Notes under the pieces: model-generated
Database searches by the model: none
The model's input: only the letters and a program-made list of their open reading frames with translations
What the model was told of the DNA's origin: nothing
NCBI RefSeq assembly: GCF_024666615.1
Contig: NZ_CP088297.1
Coordinates: 930,001-994,000 of the forward strand
Reading direction: 5' to 3'
Length of the DNA stretch: 64,000 nucleotides
Source: Aquabacterium sp. J223
Lineage (GTDB): Bacteria; Pseudomonadota; Gammaproteobacteria; Burkholderiales; Burkholderiaceae_C
Translations under genes and position numbers: made by a program
In this document: positions 34,718 through 41,276 of the stretch, one piece after another
Numbering within the stretch: the first letter of the stretch is position 1
Layout of the letters: each line of letters begins with the position of its first letter

Positions 34718-34745
34718 CGCGCGGTCGGCCATGGCCGGCCGCGCG
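34718..34745. repeat. Nearly perfect 28-bp palindrome
   Basis: Thirteen-base arms (CGCGCGGTCGGCC / GGCCGGCCGCGCG) flank a central AT with a single mismatch. It lies between the convergent DUF932 gene and the TA toxin gene, so it could act as a bidirectional terminator without a U tract, or as a protein site. Confidence 0.5.
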
Positions 34746-34807
34746 TGAATGCCGGCGCGATTGTCGACGGCAGCGAACGGCACAGGCACCCGAACCGCCG
34801 AGCCGGT

Positions 34808-35107
34808 TCAGGGTGACCGCTTGAAGCCTTCTTCCCGCTCGCTTCTGACGGCCAACACGAAGACGGTGTCAATGCCGGGGATGTAGCGGTACAGCGCGAT
34901 GTAGCCCCGCGCGTCCTGGCCGATCACGAGTTCGCGCAGCCCGCCGCGTACCTTGCGCCCGATCAGCGGGCTGTGCGTCAGGATCTGCAGCGCGTCCAGG
35001 ATCTCACGGATGCGCTGCGGGATGTCCTCAACCTCGAACGCCTGCAGGTGGTCGAAGAAGCGGTCGAAGTCGTCCAGGACCTCGGGCGCGAGTTCCAGGC
35101 GCGCCAT
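34808..35107 (-). CDS. RelE/ParE-family toxin
   Basis: The 99-residue protein has the RelE/ParE fold pattern: LAPEVLDDFDRFFDHL, then GRKVRGGLRELVIGQD and YIALYRYIPGIDTVFVLAVRSEREEGF. It follows the RHH antitoxin gene by six bases. The target (ribosome-bound mRNA for RelE, gyrase for ParE) cannot be decided from sequence alone. It likely stabilises the element. Confidence 0.86.
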   Translation of the reverse strand: MARLELAPEVLDDFDRFFDHLQAFEVEDIPQRIREILDALQILTHSPLIGRKVRGGLRELVIGQDARGYIALYRYIPGIDTVFVLAVRSEREEGFKRSP

Positions 35108-35113
35108 AGAGCG

Positions 35114-35398
35114 TCAGCCGGTCAGCTTTCGCGCCGCGGGGCGGGCAGGGCGCTGACCCTGCGCCCTGGCCTCCAGGTACGCGCGCGCCTTGTCGAAGGG
35201 AACCGACTTGCCGGTGGCCCGGACCTTGACCCAGCGCTCTTCGGCAATGCGCTGGAATTCGTCGTCGAGTTCCGATTGCTCTACCGTCTGCGCGATGGCG
35301 TCCACGATGAAGGCGTGAGCCGTCTTCCCCTCTCGTTCAGCCGCCGCTGCGATGCGGGCCTTGAGCTCCTCTTCCAGGCGGATGGTGGTGGTGCTCAT
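35114..35398 (-). CDS. Ribbon-helix-helix (ParD/CopG-like) antitoxin
   Basis: The N-terminal 45 residues of this 94-residue protein are a ribbon-helix-helix domain (STTTIRLEEELKARIAAAAE then TAHAFIVDAIAQ). The C-terminal half would bind the toxin. The ATG is preceded by GAGGAG. An 18-bp dyad lies 27 bases upstream, as expected for autorepression. Confidence 0.86.
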   Translation of the reverse strand: MSTTTIRLEEELKARIAAAAEREGKTAHAFIVDAIAQTVEQSELDDEFQRIAEERWVKVRATGKSVPFDKARAYLEARAQGQRPARPAARKLTG

Positions 35399-35424
35399 GC
35401 GGTGCTCCTCGGCAAGACAGCAGA

Positions 35425-35442
35425 GTAGCACAAGAGTGCTAC
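35425..35442. promoter_or_regulatory. Operator dyad of the TA pair
   Basis: A perfect inverted repeat GTAGCAC-AAGA-GTGCTAC lies just upstream of the antitoxin gene on the minus strand. It fits autorepression by the RHH antitoxin. Confidence 0.7.
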
Positions 35443-35505
35443 AGCGGTCGTCACCTAGGCGGCCCTCAGCGGCGACTGTCCAAGTCGTCATGCCGGTGGC
35501 CTTTC

Positions 35506-35946
35506 CTAAATCGCCAGGGTGAGTGCTGATCCGAGGCCAACAGCGGCAGCGTAAAGCAGCCAATCCTCCCAACTCCGTGGTTGGCGCTCGGACAGTCGTT
35601 GAAGGGCGACGTCCACGCGGGAGAGCTTGACCTCCAGTTCTCTGCCGAATGCACCTCGCACCATTTCGGCGATTTCCCCGCGCTGTCGCTCGATGAGGCG
35701 TCGCGCTGCTTCATCGGTCCTGGTGGCAATGTGTTTGAGGGTCTTGGTCTTCGCGTTCTCCGTGATGGCCGACATGTGCCGATCGAATGCAGCCAACCGT
35801 TCGTTCATTCGATCCACCGCGGCGTTCTGCGCATCCGTGCACTCCGCCAGGGCGACGATCAGCGTATCGACGCGATCCAGCGTTCTCGAGAACTCGCCCA
35901 TCGCCTCGACGAACCATGCGCCTTTCACCGTCCCGATCTCGTTCAT
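35506..35946 (-). CDS. StbC-like protein with C-terminal membrane segment
   Basis: The 146-residue protein is mostly helical with many charged residues and ends in a single hydrophobic segment (WLLYAAAVGLGSALTLAI). Its start overlaps the stop of the ParA-like gene. Size, position and the single terminal membrane segment fit StbC of the IncW/N-type stbABC cassettes. Sequence identity cannot be judged here, so the name is inferred from context. Confidence 0.55.
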   Translation of the reverse strand: MNEIGTVKGAWFVEAMGEFSRTLDRVDTLIVALAECTDAQNAAVDRMNERLAAFDRHMSAITENAKTKTLKHIATRTDEAARRLIERQRGEIAEMVRGAFGRELEVKLSRVDVALQRLSERQPRSWEDWLLYAAAVGLGSALTLAI

Positions 35947-36686
35947 GACCTCTCCTGCGTCGACGCATCGAGCGCGTCGCTGGTCATGGTCGCAAAGCCC
36001 AACGCAGCGAAGCACGCGTCCAGTTCCTTGAGCACCCCGCCAGCGAGCCGTGCGTTCGCCAGCCGGTCGGCCAAGGCCAACTTCTCGGCCATCGAACCGG
36101 CCTCGACGATCCGGCGTCGGTAGTCGGTGGTGTCGGCCGCCAGTTCAGCCACCTCGGTGCCGGATGCCTTGATGCGCTCGTACAACTCGTTCTGTCCGAG
36201 CCGGCAGCGATGGTCTGCCGTTGCCAGGGGCCGCTCCTGCAGGAAGGCCAACAGCATGCCGAATGACTGCTGCACCTCTGCGCGGTAGTCGACCATGTTG
36301 AAGACGATGCGAAGCTTTGCCGGTGAGACGCCAAGCTCGGACAATTCGGCGATTGTCGCGATCGTGTCCTGCTGTTGCTTCCGCGGCGGGACCGTCGGCA
36401 CCACGAAGCAGTCGAAGTCTTCGTGACTTCGCTGATAGCGATGCATGCGGTCGATGAGGTCTTCGATGTTGCTGGCGCCGATGTCGACCACGGCACTCCC
36501 GACGGTCTGCAGGTACGACTGCAACTCGCGGAACTGGCTGCCGCGCAGGGCCGGGCCTTGATCCTCTCCGGCGTTTAGGCTCTCGACAGAAATGAAGTCG
36601 GCGCCCGGAATGCGCGGCAGGAGCAGATGCCGAGCGACAGTCGTCTTGCCTACATTGCCGGAGAAGTTGATGACGGCGATCCTCAT
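35943..36686 (-). CDS. StbB/ParA-like P-loop ATPase
   Basis: The 247-residue protein opens with MRIAVINFSGNVGKTTVARH, a Walker A (GNVGKTT, residues 10-16) of the MinD/ParA/StbB class. VDIGASNIEDL is a Walker-B-like segment. In plasmid R388, StbB is needed for conjugation and is paired with the DNA-binding StbA. Here it lies between two small HTH genes and the StbC-like gene, and its start overlaps the upstream HTH gene stop. Confidence 0.75.
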   Translation of the reverse strand: MRIAVINFSGNVGKTTVARHLLLPRIPGADFISVESLNAGEDQGPALRGSQFRELQSYLQTVGSAVVDIGASNIEDLIDRMHRYQRSHEDFDCFVVPTVPPRKQQQDTIATIAELSELGVSPAKLRIVFNMVDYRAEVQQSFGMLLAFLQERPLATADHRCRLGQNELYERIKASGTEVAELAADTTDYRRRIVEAGSMAEKLALADRLANARLAGGVLKELDACFAALGFATMTSDALDASTQERS

Positions 36687-36925
36687 GATGTCTCCTTTGC
36701 TGCGTTGGCCATGGACGTGCTCGGCCGCGTAGGACCATCTGCGACTGCCTGACGGCTGGCCTCGCGGTGGACGGTGCTTCTGCTGACCTTGATGCCCGCG
36801 TCGGCCAGTGCCTCGCGGATGGCCTCGTTGGTATAGCCCTGCGCCCGCAGACGCTGAATCTCGCTGGCATAGGCCAGCGCCTTGCGCGACTTGCGGCCGG
36901 GGGGCAGTCGGGGAGTCAGTTGCAT
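36683..36925 (-). CDS. Small HTH DNA-binding protein (StbA-related, copy 2)
   Basis: The 80-residue protein contains a helix-turn-helix (EIQRLRAQGYTNEAIREAL then VSRSTVHREAS). Its N-terminal half is clearly paralogous to the 123-residue protein at 37059-37430 (shared PPG.xxRKALAY.SEIQRLR). It directly precedes stbB with an overlapping stop/start. A 24-bp dyad lies 57 bases upstream. Confidence 0.7.
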   Translation of the reverse strand: MQLTPRLPPGRKSRKALAYASEIQRLRAQGYTNEAIREALADAGIKVSRSTVHREASRQAVADGPTRPSTSMANAAKETS

Positions 36926-36981
36926 GGTGGTGCTGCGAAGGGCGATGAACCAGTTTCGGAGCAGGAGTGGTCTTCCAGCGC

Positions 36982-37005
36982 GATGATTTCAGCCGCTGAA
37001 TCATC
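36982..37005. promoter_or_regulatory. 24-bp dyad operator, copy A
   Basis: GATGATTT at the left and TGAATCATC at the right, in the leader of the 80-residue HTH gene. It is one of four related sites in the window (see 37470, 37718, 63926). Confidence 0.65.
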
Positions 37006-37058
37006 GGCAACCGCGATGTACTTCAGCGCGGACCTTTATCGCCTGTTGTCAACGCCGA

Positions 37059-37430
37059 TCAGACCTTCACCAGCGGATGGCTGATGTGGGACTGCGCGAA
37101 CGCCTCAGCGATCTCCTTGCCGGTTCGGCGAGAAGACATCGGCGCGCCCACGTTGATCTGCGCGGATGCCGCTGATGCCGGCTCACGGGTGCTTGGGGGC
37201 GTTCGCCCTCCCGGCGTCAAGCGCACTGCGCCGAGTTCGCGAGCGGCTTCGCGCTTCACAGTGCTCAGGCCGACCACCACTCCGACATCCAGCAGGGCCA
37301 GACGGATGGCGTCGAAGCTGTAGCCGAGTCGGCGCAGTCGCTGGATCTCGCTGGTGTAGGCCAGCGCTTTGCGATTGCCATGCCCAGGCGGCAACGGCGG
37401 CTGCAACGGCTTGCTGTTCGACGTCGACAT
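37059..37430 (-). CDS. StbA-like HTH DNA-binding protein (copy 1)
   Basis: The 123-residue protein has an N-terminal helix-turn-helix (SEIQRLRRLGYSFDAIRLAL then VGLSTVKREAAR) and a basic C-terminal tail. Length, fold and position at the head of the cassette match StbA, which binds repeats next to oriT and keeps R388 stable. It is a paralogue of the 80-residue protein downstream. A 24-bp dyad lies 40 bases upstream of its start, and the repeat groups follow. Confidence 0.68.
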   Translation of the reverse strand: MSTSNSKPLQPPLPPGHGNRKALAYTSEIQRLRRLGYSFDAIRLALLDVGVVVGLSTVKREAARELGAVRLTPGGRTPPSTREPASAASAQINVGAPMSSRRTGKEIAEAFAQSHISHPLVKV

Positions 37431-37469
37431 CGTGGGCGCAGTGTCGTGTCGGTCGTGTGTCTCGACCCC

Positions 37470-37493
37470 GACGATTTCGACCGTTGAATCATC
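37470..37493. promoter_or_regulatory. 24-bp dyad operator, copy B
   Basis: GACGATTT at the left and TGAATCATC at the right, 40 bases upstream of the StbA-like start. The right half is identical to copy A. Confidence 0.65.
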
Positions 37494-37521
37494 GATCGTG
37501 GTCCGGGAACGCTGCCAAACA

Positions 37522-37680
37522 AGGGTCGCATTGCCGCCGAGTCCAGGCCGAATGAGGGCCGGGGCTTCGGCCGAACTTGAGCCAGCTTGGTGGTTACGGG
37601 GGTTGAGCGAGTGGCCTCGGTCCGCCTTCGGTCCGAGCCTTGGCCGCCGATCGGCCGAGTCTCGGCCGCGTACGGGCCAC
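37522..37680 (+). repeat. Two groups of helically phased GGYCS repeats
   Basis: The core GG(C/T)C(G/C) recurs at 37524, 37535 (degenerate), 37546, 37557 and 37569. It recurs again at 37619, 37630, 37642, 37653, 37664 and 37675. The spacing is 11 or 12 bases in each group. In the second group TC or TT precedes the core in five of six. The arrangement recalls the two groups of five direct repeats bound by StbA beside R388 oriT. Confidence 0.55.
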
Positions 37681-37717
37681 GGGGGAGTGCCAAGGCCGGC
37701 CCAGGTGTTGGCACCGC

Positions 37718-37741
37718 GATGATTTGCGGCCCGAAATCATC
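37718..37741. promoter_or_regulatory. 24-bp dyad operator, copy C
   Basis: GATGATTT and AAATCATC arms with a GCGGCCCG spacer; this is the most symmetrical copy. It lies 109 bases upstream of the relaxosome accessory gene. Confidence 0.65.
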
Positions 37742-37849
37742 GGTCTACTGACCTTGATCGGAGCCAACACTGAAGGCATTGGTGAGTGCAGAGATAGGCG
37801 ACTTGCCGCCGGTTTCACAAGCGCTTCGCGACCCTCCATTCGTCGGCTC

Positions 37850-38425
37850 ATGAACACCACTGCCCATGACTTCGTCACGGTCGATATGCGCGGCTTGAAG
37901 GCCGCGCTGGTGGCGCGCGCGCAGGCGGAGCGGGTCAGCGTGTCGGTGCTGGTCCGCGGCGCGGTGGCGCGCGATCTCGGGCTTGCAGCGGATGGCGTGG
38001 CCAGCCGAATGGATCAGGCAACGGAGCGTCCATCGAGCGCGACGACCGTCAAGCTGTCGATTCGAATGTCCGCCGAGGAGGCTCGCCGGCTCGCAGCCGG
38101 GGCTCGCGCTGCGGGCCTGTCGCGTGGCGCCTACCTGGCCGGCCTGATCGCCAACGTGCCTGTACTGTCCGCCGGCGGCGGCCGGCCCGAGCACATCGCC
38201 ACCTTGATGGCGTCCTGCGCCGAACTTTCGACCCTCAGCCGCAACGTCCACCGTCTGACGGCGCTGCTGCGCCAGGCCAACGTGGAGCCGGCCAGGCCCT
38301 ATCGGGCAATGTTGGACACGCTGGCCAGCGACGTGCGCCGCCACCTTGAGCTGGCCGCCCGCGTCTTGTCCGACCTGCAGCCGAAGAGCCGCAGGGCTCG
38401 GCCCACGGCTCGATCAGGCCAGTGA
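37850..38425 (+). CDS. Putative relaxosome accessory (MobC/TraJ-like) protein
   Basis: The 191-residue protein precedes the relaxase by 15 bases. Its middle part (TVKLSIRMSAEEARRLAAGA then GLSRGAYLAGLI) resembles the ribbon-helix-helix region of plasmid mobilisation proteins. A second similar stretch lies near residues 10-40. It probably binds oriT and helps the relaxase. The start at 37850 is uncertain because there is no clear SD. Confidence 0.65.
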   Translation: MNTTAHDFVTVDMRGLKAALVARAQAERVSVSVLVRGAVARDLGLAADGVASRMDQATERPSSATTVKLSIRMSAEEARRLAAGARAAGLSRGAYLAGLIANVPVLSAGGGRPEHIATLMASCAELSTLSRNVHRLTALLRQANVEPARPYRAMLDTLASDVRRHLELAARVLSDLQPKSRRARPTARSGQ

Positions 38426-38440
38426 CAAATGGAGTTCCCC

Positions 38441-39400
38441 ATGACTCAAGCCCCCAACATCGACGGCATCCTGATCACCTGGGGCGATCGGCTCTTCTAT
38501 CCGGGCAACCGTATCGTCAAGGGCCAGCCTCAACCGCGGCTCAGTGGTGCAGCTGCACGGCAGCGGGCGGCAGCGATCCGTCGACGCATCGAGGCCACTG
38601 TGGTGCGGCGTGCGCCCCAGGTCATGGTCAAGGTGACGGGCGGCGGGCGGGGCATGAAGGCCATCGCGGCGCACTTCCGCTACATCAGCAAGAACGGCAG
38701 GCTGGAGATTGAGGACCAGCGCGGCGAGACGATGCGGGGCAAGGACACGCTGCACGACTTGGCCGACGAGTGGCGGCTCGGTGGCTCACTGATCCCGGAT
38801 GAAGGCGAACCCGGTCGCCGGCGTGAGGCTTTTAACATCATGCTGTCGATGCCGCGAGGTACAGACTCGGCCAGTGTGCATTGGGCGGCACGGGAGTTTG
38901 CGAAGTCCGAGTTGTCCGACCATAAGTACGTCATGGTGCTGCATGACCACCAGGCCAACCCGCACGTGCACATCAGCGTGCGGGCCGAGTCGGTGCGTGG
39001 CCGGCGCCTGAACCCTCGCAAGACCGACCTGCACCGCTGGCGCGAGACCTTCGCGGCGAAGCTTCACGAGCGCGGGATCGAAGCCGAGGCGACGCGGCAG
39101 GCGACTCGGGGCGCTGCGCGGCGCTATCCAGAGCTCTGGCAGGTCAAGGCGCGCGACGACGGCCGGCTGCTCAAGCGTCCGGTGCCCGGGAAGCTCAGCG
39201 TGGCCGGGCAGGCTAGCCGCGAGGAAGCGCAACAGTCGTGGCGCGAGCTCGCCAAGGCCCTCGCGGCCACAGGTAGCGAAGCCGACCAGCAACTCGCGCG
39301 CTCGATCGAGGCCTTCGCCGTGGCCATGACCCGGCAGCCTGGCGCTACGCAGGCGCGGAGCCGCGATCAGCAGGGATCGACGTCGGACAGGCACCGGTAG
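38441..39400 (+). CDS. MOBP-like relaxase
   Basis: The 319-residue protein has the relaxase three-histidine metal motif LHDHQANPHVHISVRAE (H168/H170, H175, H177). HFRYISKNGRLEIE is typical of VirD2/TraI-type MOBP relaxases. It should nick oriT and lead the strand to the T4SS. The ATG at 38441 has GGAG six bases upstream. It is short: the LPD7 domain commonly fused to such relaxases is encoded separately at 49270-50412. Confidence 0.83.
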   Translation: MTQAPNIDGILITWGDRLFYPGNRIVKGQPQPRLSGAAARQRAAAIRRRIEATVVRRAPQVMVKVTGGGRGMKAIAAHFRYISKNGRLEIEDQRGETMRGKDTLHDLADEWRLGGSLIPDEGEPGRRREAFNIMLSMPRGTDSASVHWAAREFAKSELSDHKYVMVLHDHQANPHVHISVRAESVRGRRLNPRKTDLHRWRETFAAKLHERGIEAEATRQATRGAARRYPELWQVKARDDGRLLKRPVPGKLSVAGQASREEAQQSWRELAKALAATGSEADQQLARSIEAFAVAMTRQPGATQARSRDQQGSTSDRHR

Positions 39401-39721
39401 CGCACAATACTGTATATAAGTACAGTATTCCGCTTCCTTGCGTTTAGGGATAGGGCGCCGGGACGTAAGCTATGCAGCGGTTGCGACGCTCGGGCCCAAC
39501 GTGTCAGGGGACTGCTCACGAGAGCACCGGTCACTCAAGAGTCGTCGACGACCGAAGTCTTATGAGACGTTCGGCGCCGCCCCGGATGTCTTATGAACCA
39601 ACCGCCTGCGGCGCTTGCCACCCCGCATCCCAGCCTCGCCAAGGCCCAAACATGGCAAAGTCAGGCTGAGGTCCTTCGGCGATGGACACGAGCGACCTGA
39701 TCATGCCAACAGTCGGGTGCC
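39401..39721 (+). other. Gene-free junction between backbone and cargo
   Basis: Besides a LexA-type box at the left I see no convincing gene. Two copies of GTCTTATGA lie about 32 bases apart (39558 and 39590). A 65-codon frame (39472-39669) has no recognisable features. The gene the SOS box once controlled is not apparent. The stretch may be the scar where the cargo entered. Confidence 0.45.
39410..39425. promoter_or_regulatory. LexA (SOS) box
   Basis: CTGT-ATATAAGT-ACAG is a full CTGT-N8-ACAG match inside an even longer dyad (AATACTG at left, CAGTATT at right). It lies ten bases after the relaxase stop. Confidence 0.75.
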
Positions 39722-40501
39722 ATGGGAACAGAACACGAAGACTGGGCCAGCGCGCGCAAGATGCCGGAGTGGGAGCGCTACGAACGCCTCGTTGCGCGGC
39801 TCGTGGCCGACCAGCTTTCTACGGTCTACTGCGTCACGCTGAACGCGAAGGTTCAGGGCAAGATCAGCGAGCGCAGCCGGCAGATCGACGTGCTCATTGA
39901 CGCACGCCACGACACGGACAACCGGCAGCGGATCATCATCGACGCAAAGGCGCGCGCCCGGCAGATCGATGTGACGCATGTGGAGGCGTTTCGCGGTCTC
40001 ATGGAAGACGTGGAAGCGACCCACGGCTATCTCGTCTGTCCGCATGGCTATACACCGGCAGCCGAACGCCGTGCGCAAGAAGCCGTCTCCATCCGACTGC
40101 TGCCCCTCGATCGCCTGGAAAACTTTGACCCCTCGACTTGGCCAAGGTGTCTAACAGCCAGTTGTCGAAATGGCCGGGTGTTCTGGGACGGTTACCCTGC
40201 CTTTGATGTGATGCTTGCGCCAGCCCAGGCACCGACCTCGGCCCCCCGCCGCGCCACTTTCGTGCACTACGTCGGTAAGTGCGACCGCTGCGGGCGCTTT
40301 CACGTCAAGTGCACGACCTGCGGCGACATGTTCTCGCCGACCTACGAGTCCGACGAGGATTGCGGTGTGACCTGCAGTTGCCGGCTCCCATGGTTCTGGC
40401 TGGCCTCGATCGAGTCTGATATGAACGGCACACGTTCCGTAGAGTTGCATTTGATCGCCGGTGCCGACCGGATATGGACTGTCGATCGACGATCCCTGTG
40501 A
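39722..40501 (+). CDS. Mrr-like restriction endonuclease with zinc-ribbon tail
   Basis: The N-terminal 120 residues look like a PD-(D/E)XK nuclease: RQIDVLID (D56) and RIIIDAKAR (D74, K76), followed by a helix HVEAFRGLM. The C-terminal part has cysteine pairs (CDRCG, CTTCG, CSC) that suggest a zinc ribbon. No methyltransferase or helicase is fused. It may cut modified or foreign DNA. It is the first cargo gene and visibly less GC-rich than the backbone. Confidence 0.68.
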   Translation: MGTEHEDWASARKMPEWERYERLVARLVADQLSTVYCVTLNAKVQGKISERSRQIDVLIDARHDTDNRQRIIIDAKARARQIDVTHVEAFRGLMEDVEATHGYLVCPHGYTPAAERRAQEAVSIRLLPLDRLENFDPSTWPRCLTASCRNGRVFWDGYPAFDVMLAPAQAPTSAPRRATFVHYVGKCDRCGRFHVKCTTCGDMFSPTYESDEDCGVTCSCRLPWFWLASIESDMNGTRSVELHLIAGADRIWTVDRRSL

Positions 40502-40522
40502 CCGCAATCTCTCAAGGAAACG

Positions 40523-40807
40523 GTGCTGGCACGCGTCCAGGTCGACCCCAAATTCCACGATTCACTGCTCAAGGAAGGCATCGAGACCGCGCTCTTTGGC
40601 GAAGTGGACACCGGCAAGGCCATCTTGCGTGACTACAGTAATAAGGCGACAGTCGGCTTCGAGCAGCTCGCCGCCAAGACTGGTTTATCGACGACGACCC
40701 TGATCCGCATGTTGGGCCCGACCGGCAACCCGCAAACGCGCAATCTGTTCAGCGTCATCCGCCATCTCCAACGCCACGCTGGCCTCACCCTTCACGTTGC
40801 GGCCTGA
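40523..40807 (+). CDS. HigA-like HTH regulator (orphan antitoxin-type)
   Basis: The 94-residue protein resembles addiction-module antidotes of the HTH type: FHDSLLKEGIETALFGE, then VGFEQLAAKTGLSTTTLIRML. It uses a GTG with AAGGAA upstream and lies 21 bases after the nuclease gene. No RelE/HigB toxin is next to it, so the nuclease or nothing may be its partner. Confidence 0.65.
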   Translation: MLARVQVDPKFHDSLLKEGIETALFGEVDTGKAILRDYSNKATVGFEQLAAKTGLSTTTLIRMLGPTGNPQTRNLFSVIRHLQRHAGLTLHVAA

Positions 40808-40835
40808 GCTAGCTAAACAGTCGCATGGGTAGCTG

Positions 40836-41276
40836 ATGATGGACCGCGTCACGCCGTCAGACCGATCCAGGATGATGGCGGCCGTGGGCTGCAAAGACAC
40901 CGCGCCCGAGCGGTATCTACGCAAGCTTCTTTTTGCCGCCGGCTTTCGCTTTCGCTTGCATGTCGCTGGCCTGCCCGGCAAGCCCGACATCGTTTTGCCA
41001 CGCCACAAGACCGTCGTCTTCGTTCACGGCTGCTTCTGGCACGGCCACTCATGCGCGCGCGGCAAGCGCCCAGGCTCCAATACGGACTTTTGGAACACCA
41101 AGCTCGATGCAAACATACGCCGAGATCGACGCAACCGCGCCGCGCTAAAGGCCGCGGGGTGGCGCTCTATCGTGATCTGGCAGTGCGACCTTCAAAGGGC
41201 CAGTTCGCGCCTAGTGCGGAAGCTGAAGGCCGAGAAACCTGGTGTCGGGACGCGCGGACGAAGTCCTTTTCCTTGA
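40836..41276 (+). CDS. vsr: Very-short-patch repair (Vsr) endonuclease
   Basis: Vsr nicks T:G mismatches made by deamination of 5-methylcytosine. The 146-residue protein has PGKPDIVL with D51 and FVHGCFWHGH with H64 and H69. These are the same positions as the E. coli catalytic residues. The characteristic NTDFWNTKLDANIRRDRRN follows. It is convergent with, and overlaps by 110 bases, the C5-methyltransferase gene it would serve. Confidence 0.92.
   Translation: MMDRVTPSDRSRMMAAVGCKDTAPERYLRKLLFAAGFRFRLHVAGLPGKPDIVLPRHKTVVFVHGCFWHGHSCARGKRPGSNTDFWNTKLDANIRRDRRNRAALKAAGWRSIVIWQCDLQRASSRLVRKLKAEKPGVGTRGRSPFP

Larger units (their letters stand above)
37431..37849. other. Probable oriT/stb control region
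   Basis: A 419-bp gene-free divergent gap separates the stb-like genes (minus) from the relaxosome genes (plus), which is where oriT lies in related plasmids. It contains two 24-bp dyads (37470, 37718) and two sets of short repeats with about 11-bp period. I cannot locate the nic site by eye. Confidence 0.6.

Noticed and set aside
34808-35398. A second VapBC pair
   Set aside because: The toxin lacks the PIN acidic residues and has the RelE/ParE pattern, so it is a different TA type.
37522-37680. CRISPR array
   Set aside because: The repeats are 5-8 bases with 11-bp period and no spacers. No cas genes are present anywhere in the window.
39472-39669. 65-codon frame after the LexA box, possible SOS gene
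   Set aside because: No similarity to UmuD, LexA or other SOS proteins by eye and no ribosome binding site.
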